Positions 1 to 10,040 are shown, counted from the stretch's first letter. The stretch is 40,109 nucleotides of DNA from Amanita rubescens (GCA_015039365.1 WION01000479.1:1-40109), one strand, 5' to 3'. Made by a program: numbers and translations. The notes: generated from the sequence alone by a model not told the origin.

Positions 1-825
1 AGAGGACCAGCAATTTGTCGTTGACTACGGCTGACGTTGACTTCGACCGGGTTTGCTTTTTCTATTTCCTTGTGAACACGGCAGGAAGAGAAGGGACAGG
101 CAGTGCATAAGCAGAATGGAGAGGCGCAGCCCGAGGAAGTGCCAGCTGTATGACGGAATCTGCGGAAGGGCGAGGCCGGAAGCAAAGGAGAACACGGGTA
201 ACAATATCTGCAAATGAACGCGACGTTCCGAACCGAAAGCAATAGAGCGTTGTTTCGCAGGACCTGGTACCTCGACAGCGGATCTGAGCCGTGTCGGGTG
301 AGGGAAAACTAGGGTCTTGCAATTATGTGGGGGAACGAGGAGGAGGAGAGGAAGTAGGACAGCAGAGAGACATGTCTGCAGCAGCAGGGACCAAACCAGA
401 TGGAGCGGCGTAGGCGGCAGGCTGGTGGGGATTGAGCTGGATTGCGTTCGACGACGTGGGGCCTGAGCGCGTTGTTCTTTTCAGGTTGGGATTGTGACGT
501 AACGGATATCGGGTGGGGGATGGCACCCATATGGAGTTGACGTCGCATTTGGGTGGTGGATGGGCGCATGAAGGACCTGACTCTTGGAGGCCTGAGGAAG
601 GGGGTCAGTCAAGGTATTGATACGGAAAGGGTTGAACGCACCTTCGTAGTAAGTGCTGGTCCCTACTGTACATGTCCGTCTCCGTCGTTTTCCACCTTGC
701 GTTGCAGCGTCGTAATACTAGCCTGTTCGGAACAGCTCGCATACCCCATCCTTTGCTCGGTGAGACGCCATGATTTCTCCGGCCTTATCCTCCGCATATC
801 GCCAGTAGCTCGATTATATGATTGA

Positions 826-975
826 TTAGGTTACAATGAACTGGCCAAGACGCGAATAGAAGATGGTGGTTGGGGTGGACAATTTGTAGTCTGTGGAAGT
901 ACAGTCAATGAAGAGCACATTCGTAAGCGAGCGCCCGTCCGTACAAGTTGTTGCGTCACTGGCCTGAGAGTCCAT
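826..975 (+). repeat. Dispersed repeat, copy A
   Basis: This segment shares several blocks in the same order with 7905-8005: a start like TTAGGTTRCRATGRAC, then GAATAGAAGAT, then GTCCGTCCGTA-like sequence, then GTTGCGTCACTGG and a GAGAGT end. Copy A is about 45 bp longer in the middle. The two copies lie in the same orientation on either side of the NLR-Tup1 gene and the F-box remnant. Confidence 0.5.
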
Positions 976-1248
976 AGTCTCGAGAAAGAGTGGAATGGCT
1001 GGTAAGACCCATGTTGCCAATGGAGAAGTTATCCAAATACGTATGACTGGGCCTGAGAGCATCTGGTTCCTGGGGTCAATGCTGCCTTGTGAACGTATAG
1101 TAGTCCTGCGGCGTGCACGCTTTCAAACAGGCTTTGACCAGACGACCATTTGATTTCGCTTGTGCCCGTCGCTCTGGCATACGGGAATCTCAAATCTTCT
1201 TTAGAGATCATAATACGCAACGGCTTTGGTACTCAGCGCTCATCAATG

Positions 1249-1265
1249 GCTTCGCTTTGCGAAGC
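1249..1265. other. Perfect hairpin
   Basis: GCTTCGC, a three-base TTT loop, then GCGAAGC: a 7-bp perfect inverted repeat. No gene lies beside it and it is not followed by a T-tract, so no role is assigned. Confidence 0.4.
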
Positions 1266-1480
1266 GGGTAAGTAGTCTGTCGTCGGGTGGCGCCGTAAGT
1301 GTATGAAAAGTGTCTGATTGAGTGTGACGCAGGCACATCAGCAAACCCAGGTGGCGGACTTCAGGCGCTCCGGATCACTCTGGAGTGTTCCTGAGCGCTC
1401 TGGACACCGAGTGAAGCAGCCTGAAGCGGCCGCAGGTTTCACAAATGTGTCAGCACATCTTAATCCTCTACTACGACTAT

Positions 1481-1800
1481 CACTCCGTCAACACAATAAG
1501 TATGCTTGCCAATTCTCAGAATGTCATTGTAAAAGATAGCGTAATGATCAATGTCGGTCGATGATTACGTGTGTCTTCTCTTGTACTCTTGTACTCATCA
1601 CGCCTGATACAACTTAATTTCCCATGTTAGAATCAACATGTATACAATCACTCTGTCAATGCACTTGCCAACTCTCAGAATGTCATGGTAAAAGATAACC
1701 TAATGATCAATATTGGTCGTGATTATGTGTGTCTTCTCTTGCACTCATTGCACCCGATACTAAACTTAATTTCCCATGTTAGAATCAATATGTATACAGT
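1481..1800 (+). repeat. Tandem duplication upstream of NLR gene
   Basis: Two head-to-tail copies of about 150-170 bp (1481-1648 and 1649-1800) share long blocks such as TCTCAGAATGTCAT, GTAAAAGATA, GTGTGTCTTCTCTTG and TTTCCCATGTTAGAATCAA, with scattered substitutions and small indels. The first in-frame ATG of the NLR gene (1776) lies inside the second copy, in the block TCCCATGTTAGAATCAA; the first copy has the same ATG. The duplication therefore probably contains promoter or 5' end sequence. Confidence 0.75.
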
Positions 1801-4800
1801 ATGTGGTTGTTTGTATAGTGCATGTGAACATGTTAACCGTGATTCATCAGTTGATACTGATGAAATTCTTGGTATGCAGCCTTCTTTGGATCTCTCCAGT
1901 GTACCATGACCAAGACTCCCCTGCAGGAAAGTTCCAAAAATGGTTGGATCCACCTGATCCATCCATTAATCACAATAATGCAAGGAATAAGCACCATGAG
2001 AACACTGGCCAATGGCTACTCAAGGATGAGAGGTATTTGACTTGGAAGCAACAACCTAATTCTCTGATATGGATCAATGGCATTTGTGAGTGTCATATCT
2101 AATCTATAATTGCCACAATAGCTGAACGTGTATGATTGATATGTAGCTGGTTGTGGAAAGACAATTATTTGGTGTGTATTATTGCAGTACCTTATTTTAA
2201 GCACTTAAGGGAGGATCAGTTCCACTGTAATTGAAGATATCAAGGACATTGTTCAGGCTCAGCCTGAAACTGCTTTGGTCTATTTCTATTTTGACATTGG
2301 TGACAGGACAAAACAAACTACTAGGGATATTCTTTCATATCTGGTTTTGGCTCTGACAGCCAGATCCAAGAAATATTCCATCATGGAAAGGCTTTATGAA
2401 AAGCATGGCAGGCTGTATAATCCCACTCAGGATGAGCTACTTGGTCTTTTGAAGGAGCTTCTTCATCACTTCAAGCAAAATTATGTGGTCATTGATGCTT
2501 TGGATGAATGTGATGAATATGAACAATTGTTTACAAAAGTGATCATGATCATTCATGGATGGCAGTTGTCCAATGTTCATCTCTTGATGACCAGCAGGAG
2601 TGACCAGCATATACTGGTGAATATGCAGGGATGTGCTGCAATGGAAATATGCCTTTCTGCAGAGTTAATTGAAAGTGATATTATATCCTATATTCATGCA
2701 GCTGTTGAAGCAGACAGCAAGTTCAAGATGTGGAGTCACACAATTAAAGAGCAAGTCAAGGAGGTGCTCATAAGTGGTGCAAATGGAATGTATGCATAGA
2801 TTATCCTTTTAATGGAAAGTGGCTAATCAGACTGAGTAGGTTCCGCTGGGTTGTCTGTCAAATCCAAGAGTTAAAGCTGTGTCCAACCCTAAATAAGCTG
2901 AAGAAAGCTTTGGAAAATCTTCCAAAAAGCTTGGAAGCTACTTATGATCAAATACTTCAAAGGATTAGTCCAGAAGATATGCCATATGTGAAAACCTTTC
3001 TACAGTGGTTAGTTTTTGGGATGAGACCATTGAAAGCAGAAGAATTGGCTGAAGTGGTGACATTTGATCTATCAAGTGGCAAATTTGATTCAGACTTAGC
3101 TTTGCTCCATCATGATTATGTGATATTCATGTGCTCAAGTCTAGTGACCAAAACAGAAGATAATAGAGTGAGACTAGCTCATTCATCTGTGAAGGAATAT
3201 TTCCTGGCCAGACAAAGCATGTTTCAAGAAGGTGATATTGCCTTGTTGGAAACTATGACAGCCCATTGCATGATTGGTTATTGCTGTGTAAAATACCTTC
3301 TAGATGAGTGGTATAATGGTGGCAAAGATTCAGATTTTCCACTTCTTCATTATGCATGTGAATATTGGCCAAATCATTACAAACTGAGCAAAGAGGATCC
3401 AACTTTGCATGCCACTGTAATGACTTTTTTTGAGATTGAAGACAGTGAATTCAACAGATGGGTAATGATGAATTTGAGGGGTAGACAACTTCATGTGTGG
3501 CATCAAATAAAGTTACGACTCCACTTTGCTGCATTGTTTGGGCTGGAGAGTGTTATTGAAACCTTGATAAAGAATACCAAGTCACTGGAAGAATATAGCA
3601 TGGCTGTGCAAATTGCAGCAAAAGAAGGAAATACTGGCACTTTGAAGCTTCTGTTAGACACAGCATTGAATGACATAAATGTTGTGGATTGTCATGATTG
3701 GTTACAAGTAATCTCAGATAAGAGTCCCACTGGGATTATGAAGCTTCTCCTGGACAGGGTGGCTACTATGAATCAATATACAAGCATATATGGAAATCCA
3801 TTAATAGCTGCATCACTTGGAGGTCATGGGGGCATTGTCAAGATCCTTCTGGAATATGGAGCAGATGTGAACATTCAGGGAGGAGAATATGGCAATGCAT
3901 TACAAGCTGCATCCTATAATGTTTCTGGTGAAGTTGTGAAGCTTCTTCTGGAACATGGAGCAGATGTGAATGCCTGGGGAGGAAATTATGGGAATGCATT
4001 ACATGCTGCATCCAAGAAGGGTTCTAGTGAAATTGTGAAGATTCTTCTGGAAAATGAAGCAGATGTGAATGGTCAAGGAAGGGAATATGGCAATCCATTA
4101 CAAGCTGCATCCTATGAGGGTTTTAGTGAAGTTGTGAAAATTCTTCTGGAAAATGGAGCAGATGTGAATGCTCAGGGAGTCATATATGGCAATGCATTGC
4201 AAGCTGCATCCTGCAGGGGTTCTAGTGAAGTTGTGAAGATTCTTCTGGCAAATGGAGCAGATGTGAATGCTCAGGGAGGAGCCATATATGGCAATGCATT
4301 ACAAGCTGCATCCCATAATGATTCTGGTGAAGTTGTGAAGATTCTTCTGGAAAATGGAGCAGATGTGAATGCTCAGGGAGTACATAGGAATCCATTACAA
4401 GCTGCCTCATACATGGGTTCCAGTGAGGTCTTGAAGATTCTCCTGCAAAGTGGGGCAGATGCAAATGTTCAGGGAAAATATGACAGTCCATTACAAGCTG
4501 CATCCTATGAGGGTTTTAGTGACATTGTGAAGATTCTTCTGGAAAATGGAGCAGATGTGAATGCTCAGGGAGGAGAATATGGGAGTGCATTACAAGCTGC
4601 ATCTTATAGGGGTTCTAGTGAAGTTGTGAAGATTCTTCTGGAAAATGGAGCAGATGTGAATGCTCAGGGAGGAGACTATGGGAGTGCATTACAAGCTGCA
4701 TCTTATAGGGGCTCTAGTGAAGTTGTGAAGATTCTTCTGGAAAAAGGAGCAGATGTGAATGCTAAGGTAGGAGAATATGGCAATGCATTACAAGCTGCAT

Positions 4801-6788
4801 CATATGAGGGTTCTAGTGAAGTTGTGAAGATTCTTCTGGAAAAAGGAGCAGATGTGAATGCTCAGGGAGGAGAATATGGCAGTGCATTACATGCTGCATC
4901 TTATAAAGGTTCTAGTGAAGTTGTGAAGATTCTTCTGGAAAATGGAGCAGATGTGAATGTTCCAGGAGGCAATGCATTACAAGCTGCATCTCATATGGGT
5001 TTTACTGAAATTGTGAAGACTCTTCTGGAAGAAGGAGCAGATGTGAATGCTCAGGGAGGAGAATTTGGGAATGCATTACAAGCTGCATCCTATCAGGGTC
5101 ATACTGAAATTGTGAAGATTCTTCTGGAAAATGGAGCAGATGTGAATGCTCAGGGAGGAAAATATGGTAATGCATTACAAGCTGCATCTTATAGGGATTC
5201 AGATGAAGTTGTGGAGATTCTTCTGAGAAATGGAGCAGATGTGAACATTCCACAAGGAAAATATGGCAGTGCATTACAAGGTGCAACTCATATGGGTCCT
5301 AGTGAAGTTGTGAATATTCTTCCAGAAAATGGAGCAGATGTGAATGTTCCAGAAGGAGAATATGACAATTCATTCCCTGAGCATTTTGATATCCATACAA
5401 TATCACCTGAATTCAAGAGGCAGGGTTCTGATTGGTATGTTATTTTCAATCCAAAGGTCAAGAGAGTACTGGATGTTAGATTGGTGCACAACTTAATGCA
5501 CAAGAGGTGTGTGTTCTGATTGGTTTCTAACAAGTAGAAGTTTGATGGTATTGCAGCCTTGTGTGTTGTGTTAGGTTCTCATTGGATGGCAAGTACCTTG
5601 CCACTGGATGCAACGAGACTGCACAGATCTACGATACCAAAACGGGCACCAAGACTTGGTGAGCCACATGCTCCCTGATTTACATTCAATTTTAGCTGAA
5701 TCATCTTGCAGTGTTCTGACACACAAATCAGCAAGAAAGTCCGGAGACCTGTATATCCGGAGTGTATGTTTCAGCCCAGATGGAAAGCTACTTGCTACTG
5801 CTGCAGAGGACAGACAAATCAGGGTATGCATAGTTAATCTGTTCCACGAACAAATCCTCAACTTGGAATACGCAGATCTGGGACATCGCAAAGGAAGAGG
5901 TCCTCCACGTGTTCGACGGACACCAACGGGAGATTTATTCATTGAACTTTTCACTCGATGGACGTCTGATCGTATCCGGATCGGTCGATAAGACCGTCAG
6001 AATATGGGACATGGCCGATCTGGAGCCTCCACCCAAAGTAGGTTGATTATTCCCACAGTCTTTTGCAGTATGGGTAACCGTCGATTAGGTCCTAATCATT
6101 AATGACCTCGACTCGCTCAACAGCGACGCTGGAGTTACCTCTGTCGCCATCTCCCCCAATGGTCAATTCGTTGCTGCAGGCTGTCGAGACACTTTCGTCC
6201 GGATATGGGACGTGGCGACGTGTGTCCTCGTTGAGCGGTTGCAGGGGCACAGAGACAGTGTGTTCAGTGTCGCGTTCACCCCTGACGGGAAAGGACTCGT
6301 TAGTGGCAGCTTGGACAAAACGTTGAAGTTCTGGGATGTAAGTGGGTTGAACGTATCCGACGCCGAAAGAAAGGGTGACCCTGGAGGCGGCAGCAGTGCA
6401 ACTGGTCCCGGTGAAAAGGGTAGCCCGTGCACGCTGAACCACAAGGTACGTCTCACCTTTTTGTTTTCTTCGTTAGGCCAAGTGAACTGATCCGATGATT
6501 GCAGGATTGTGTCCTTTCCGCCGCCGTTTCGCACGACGGACAATGGGTCGTCTCAGGTTCCAAAGACAGCGGCGTCCAGTTCTGGGATGCTAGATCGGCA
6601 GTGGTGCAGTGTAAGCTTCTGGGCCACAAAAACTCGATCATTTCCATTGATCTGAGTCCGATGGGAGGACTGCTCGCCACGGGAAGCCTCGGGGACTCGC
6701 AAGCAAGAATATGTATGTGTGTCATTTTCTCGCTGTGCAATGTTCATTGTTTCGCTACACAGGGAGCTACGGGCCACTGCAACTTTGA
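1776..6788 (+). CDS. NACHT-ankyrin-Tup1 (WD40) chimeric NLR-like protein
   Basis: Ten exons join in phase: 1776-2085, 2147-2171, 2220-2789, 2840-5506, 5557-5658, 5712-5823, 5876-6037, 6089-6445, 6505-6712, 6763-6788 (4,539 nt, 1,512 aa). Seen: a P-loop GISGCGKT (about residues 102-109) formed across intron 1, Walker [10 protein letters not shown], a sensor-like LLMTSRSD, a NACHT-associated helical region, 16 ankyrin repeats (about 617-1140), then Tup1-type linker with [12 protein letters not shown] and [10 protein letters not shown], and seven WD blades ending QARIWSYGPLQL. The Tup1 linker starts in the same exon as the ankyrins, so this is not two adjacent genes. Tup1's N-terminal Ssn6-binding coiled coil is absent. 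NACHT proteins act as STAND switches in fungal non-self recognition; Tup1 is a nuclear corepressor. The combined role is unknown. The N-terminal 50 residues are weak and the true start may lie in an upstream exon. Confidence 0.8.
2128..5613. other. CpG-depleted block
   Basis: Reading line by line, the CpGs I find are at 2127, 2844, 3516 and 5614, so this 3.5-kb block has only two inside it. TpG and CpA are abundant. Flanking DNA, including the rest of the Tup1-derived exons, is CpG-rich. This pattern is what cytosine methylation at CpG followed by deamination leaves, a process known in basidiomycete repeats. The right edge lies within the first Tup1 WD blade, past the fusion point. Confidence 0.85.
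3785..5370 (+). repeat. 16 ankyrin repeats of about 99 bp, near-identical
   Basis: Sixteen units of about 33 codons (30-34) follow a consensus built on YGNALQAAS, a short variable turn, [18 protein letters not shown]. Variation clusters at the residue before LQAAS, the turn (YRGSS, YEGFS, HNDSG, YMGSS) and the last residues; the helices are almost invariant even at the DNA level. Repeats 1-2 and 15-16 are the most divergent, as expected if the middle is homogenised by unequal crossing-over. In fungal NLRs such repeat arrays are the ligand-sensing region. Confidence 0.9.
5371..6788 (+). other. Tup1-derived segment of the chimera
   Basis: This part (about residues 1146-1512) is recognisably Tup1: linker [12 protein letters not shown], then blades containing [105 protein letters not shown] and [10 protein letters not shown]. 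The WD or equivalent ends (QIYD, RIWD, RIWD, RIWD, KFWD, QFWD, RIW) are all kept and six introns have clean GT-AG ends. The inter-blade loop between 5 and 6 is Gly/Ser-rich. Nothing upstream encodes the Tup1 tetramerisation domain, so this piece could not assemble the classical Tup1-Ssn6 complex. Confidence 0.85.
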
Positions 6789-7119
6789 AGGTGTATACTA
6801 TTACCAAATTCCTCATCATTGGAGTCTTGGATGTTTTTTTATATATGTTGCTTCCATTTTGTGTACACTGTCTTTTTTCTTTATTACTCATTATGCTGCA
6901 TATGTTATAGTAATCGAGCCAACAAACGTATGAAAATGACAGGTAGAAGACTGATGGATCGTTCATTGTCTACTGAGGCGGCACCCGTGTCTTCCCGCCA
7001 TCACCTCATGAGTCAAAAGAGCTGCCCGATGCACCAGTCATACGAAGCGCAAATCTCGACGGTTACCTCGCCCTTACCTGTCCAATCTGACTACCGAGCG
7101 CAACAGTGGCCATAACCGC

Positions 7120-7425
7120 GTATTCATCATCACCTGCTATCCTTTAGTCCCACGACGGTCGACCCCCATGATTTGCTTGAACGAATTTTCCTGTATCTAG
7201 ACGCCCAAGACGTCAGAAGGTGCACCCTGGTATCAAGGCAAATCAACAATTTCATACCTTCCTCGGTTATTCTACGGTACCGCTTGGCATGTCATGCGGC
7301 AGGCGTCATTGACAACCCGTGTTGCAACCTCTCGTTTGCGGAACGCTGCGAGGCTCTAATGAAGCGAGAAAAGGCGTGGTGCTGGCCGGAGCAGAATGTG
7401 CTGAAAACCATCCGATTCACGGTCA
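7120..7425 (+). pseudogene. F-box domain remnant
   Basis: One frame reads PHDLLERIFLYLDAQDVRR, CTLVSRQINNFI, VILRYRLACHAAGV, and LSFAERCEALMKREKAW, the usual opening of basidiomycete F-box proteins (F-box then a linking helix). A stop lies just upstream at 7117 with no ATG between, and the downstream part to about 7780 is open only in short pieces in different frames (for example ELPIGLDIALLRYFAQLF). I read it as a decayed F-box gene; a gene with unusual splicing cannot be excluded. F-box proteins are substrate adaptors of SCF ubiquitin ligases. Confidence 0.45.
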
Positions 7426-8280
7426 GAACGCACGCATATATACTCCTTTTTTAAAAGATGAGACGAGACGACAACGCACATGCTAAACCTCTCCGCCCGA
7501 TACCAAACCGGATCCACCACCATTTTGCTAATGGACACTTCGACACTAGGGCACACATCCCTCCATCCTCATTCCTTAACGGCAGACTCTCGATAACGAG
7601 CTTCCCATCGGTCTTGATATCGCCCTTCTACGCTACTTCGCCCAACTCTTCGAGTCAATTTCATATGAGCCTTCGTCACCGCGTCCTTGAACCCCAGTTC
7701 GTCCGTAAAGACTCAGTGCGGGACGAGGTAGCCCATGGGTCTAGGCCAACGATCTTGTGTTTATCGTACCAACAGGGTTGAGGTGGGATTGAGACAAGGG
7801 GTTGGATGAGGACGTAGTTGAGCTTGTAAGAGGGGTAGAGGCATTTTGTCCAATTTGCTACCTGCAGGTTACCCATGCAGATCACTAGACTACTACTAGT
7901 AGACTGGTTAGGTTGCGATGGACGCGTGGAGACGTGAATAGAAGATCATATGGCGGTTCAGCAGCGTAGCGTCCGTCCGTATCGTTGCGTCACTGGTCCA
8001 GTGAGAGTTAACGTTAGGGTTTGGTCCCACTGGTAGTTTCCCTTACCTTGCACGGTAGGTTCCCAAGCACCATTAGTTGCACGGACGCTGATATATCCTC
8101 CTTACCCGTATCAGGTTACCATCACTCCCTGTTTTACCCATGGTTTACCAACATTACTCCCCTTTCACGGTACGCTTATTAGCACCATCGCTGATGGTTT
8201 CCACTCACCACCGACAGAGGGTGATTATCTGGTCCCATCGTTCGCTGTCTCGCCCATGTTCGCATTCCTCAGGGTTCTTT
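7426..8280. other. No supported gene; F-box tail remnants and repeat copy B
   Basis: To about 7780 there are short frames that may be the decayed 3' part of the F-box gene. Beyond it no coding chain is visible. The stretch contains dispersed repeat copy B (7905-8005). Confidence 0.4.
7905..8005 (+). repeat. Dispersed repeat, copy B
   Basis: Shares ordered blocks with 826-975, including GAATAGAAGAT, GTCCGTCCGTA and GTTGCGTCACTGG, same orientation, about 7.1 kb away. It is shorter than copy A. Confidence 0.5.
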
Positions 8281-8770
8281 AGAACCGTTCGCCACGCCGC
8301 CGCCCGCGGTATTCTTACACCACCGCCTCCGTGGTTTTTCAGAATCGTCCGGCACCCCCTCGCCTGCGGTATTCTTACACTGGTACCTCCATGGTCTTTG
8401 AGAACCGTTCCCCACACCCTTGCCCGCAATTTTCTCACACCAGCACCATGGTCTCTGACAACCGTTCCTCACGCCGTCGCCTGCGATATTCTTACACCAG
8501 CAGATCCATACTTTTTAGAACCGTTCCCCACACCCCCGCCTGCGGTTTTCTTACACCACACTTGTAGTTTTCGAGAACCGTTTCCATGGCCCCGCCCACG
8601 GTTTTCTTACACCAACACCTACACAGTTTTTGAAGACTGCCTCCCATACTCCCGCCTGCGGTTTCCTTACACCAGCAAAGCTATAGTTTTTTAGGACCAT
8701 TTGCCACCCCTTTTCCCGTGGTTTTCTTACACCAACAGACATCTAGTTTTCGAGATCTATCGTATCTCCC
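8281..8770 (+). repeat. Minisatellite, about 9 units of 58-60 bp
   Basis: Units begin near 8281, 8341, 8401, 8459, 8517, 8575, 8634, 8694 and 8753. Each has AGAACCGTTCCCCACACC-like sequence, then GCCTGCGGTTTTCTTACACC, then a variable spacer. Units differ by substitutions and 1-2 bp indels. A plus-strand frame stays open across it from 8140, but unit lengths are not held to multiples of three, so it is probably not coding. Confidence 0.85.
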
Positions 8771-9205
8771 CTTGCCCCGTGTTCTTCCGTTATGATCATT
8801 CTCAGGTACGTTTGTAGGCATCGCCTCGTACGAATCAACATGAGTTGAAATGGCTTCGGCAACGAAAAATACAAGGCTCGGCACTAAGCTTCCGCATGGT
8901 TCAAGAACCGGCGTTTGAACATCCCCTGATTCCCCAACACGAATGGTGAGCGGTCAGGGCAACTTGACGTAACATTTTTGACTACGTAACGCATTAGTTT
9001 TGAATGGTGGAGACGGAAGATCGAATACGCGTTGGACGCTTGATCATCGGACGCAGGTACTCGCATTTTAATATTCGGGGAGAGGAGGTGTCGTTCTTGG
9101 ATAGCTGAGAAGGTAAGTTCCTGGTACTTTGTTTCGTCGATTTGACTCTAAATGTAGACGCTTATTCGATCTCTAACAGGGCTGGGCTGACCGTCAGCCC
9201 ATTAA
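8771..9205. other. No supported gene
   Basis: No recognisable frame on either strand. Possible 5' region of the small gene at 9206. Confidence 0.5.
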
Positions 9206-9602
9206 ATGGAATTGATGAAATGGGGGACTGGGAATGGTGGTTTCGGGAGAGGGTGGCTCTTCTTTTCCTTTTCCTCGTTCTTTGAGGACTCGAGGAGGAG
9301 TCCTGTTGTGACTCCCACACCAACAGAAGAAAATCAGTTGGAGATGTTTGGTACGTTTACGTTGAACGTCACGGAACACCTAACCGTTTCTGTATGCAGA
9401 ATCGAGTTTCACTGATTGGCTGTTCCTTGAGGCGGCCAAGGCCAAGGGAGCTCAAGGGTCTGATGTGCCTGCCGAGGCTAAACCATCCTCCAACGAAACC
9501 GACCGCTACCGCAGTGTGCCAACAGAAGCGCCACCGCATACATCCGACTCGTCGCATCGAACATCAACCACAGCCCGCAATGGCGTCTACCAGCAAGCAT
9601 AG
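9206..9602 (+). CDS. Small hypothetical protein, two exons
   Basis: Exons 9206-9350 and 9400-9602 are joined by a 49-bp intron with donor GTACGT and acceptor TGCAG, giving 115 aa. The join turns EENQLEMF into ESSFTDWLFLEAAKAKGAQ, followed by a polar tail rich in Ser, Thr, Pro and Glu ending NGVYQQA. An in-frame stop lies directly before the ATG. I do not recognise the family. The N-terminal part has an aromatic stretch (GWLFFSFSSFF) that could be a short hydrophobic segment. It may be a real lineage-specific gene, or a fragment of a larger lost gene. The clean splice and charged, codon-balanced second exon favour a gene. Confidence 0.4.
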
Positions 9603-10030
9603 GGCCCAGTTGCGGCCGCGAGCAACCATAAGGAAATGATACTGCCACCCTTAAAATTCTCATTCCGAGTTCCCGTTCGAATCGGAACGTGGTTAGTTGC
9701 ATAAACGAATACCTATGGCTGTCCTAACGAGCCCAATGAAGGTCAGCGAAAAACACTGATCGTATCCAGAGGTAACGCAGTTGACGGCACGAGTTCCAAC
9801 TGGCCACAAATGAAATCAAAGTCACCTGCCTAACTTGCTTCAGAACTTGGACAAGAAAGCGAAAACGGCGTTTACATATGGTGCTGGGTGAACCCGACCT
9901 ACTTTTCGACCTAACGCCATCGCTAATGATCACCCATTAGGTTTGACCTAACCTTTTTCAGTCTGATCACTGAAACATATATCTGTTCAAACGATTACCG
10001 CAATTGGTTCGAACGCGACCCCTACTGGCA
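9603..10030. other. Intergenic, upstream of the secreted protein gene
   Basis: No gene recognised. Contains short inverted sequences (for example GTTCC/GGAAC at about 9669-9687, and TAGGTTTGACCTA near 9938-9950). Confidence 0.4.
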
Positions 10031-10040
10031 TATATAAGGC
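10031..10040 (+). promoter_or_regulatory. TATA box of the secreted protein gene
   Basis: TATATAAGGC lies 44 bp upstream of the ATG at 10075, a spacing that allows a short 5' UTR. It is the clearest TATA element in the window and suggests an inducible gene. Confidence 0.6.

Larger units (their letters stand above)
1..1480. other. No supported gene
   Basis: Only short overlapping open frames are visible on both strands; none gives a recognisable protein or a convincing exon chain. Two overlapping minus-strand frames at about 25-570 might be part of a gene running off the left edge, but I cannot support a splice model. The stretch also holds one copy of a dispersed repeat (826-975) and a perfect 7-bp hairpin (1249-1265). 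Confidence 0.5.

Noticed and set aside
4222..5286. Repetitive minus-strand frames inside the ankyrin array
   Set aside because: They are the reverse reading of the 99-bp coding repeats; periodic codons make the opposite strand open. No signals for a separate gene.
5557..6788. A separate stand-alone TUP1 gene next to an NLR gene
   Set aside because: The Tup1 linker lies in the same exon as the ankyrin repeats, the splice at 5507-5556 is in phase, and no ATG or tetramerisation domain precedes the first blade.
6819..7115. 98-codon frame after the chimera
   Set aside because: Its first half is T-rich DNA after the Tup1 stop and its second half shows no family; a different frame of the same DNA looks equally coding-like, so neither is supported.
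8140..8694. 184-codon frame over the minisatellite
   Set aside because: Units change length by 1-2 bp and the frame gives no steady repeat; GC-rich composition without stops explains it.
9655..9695. Possible tRNA T-arm (CGTTCGAATCG between GTTCC and GGAAC)
   Set aside because: No matching A box, acceptor stem or anticodon arm could be placed upstream.
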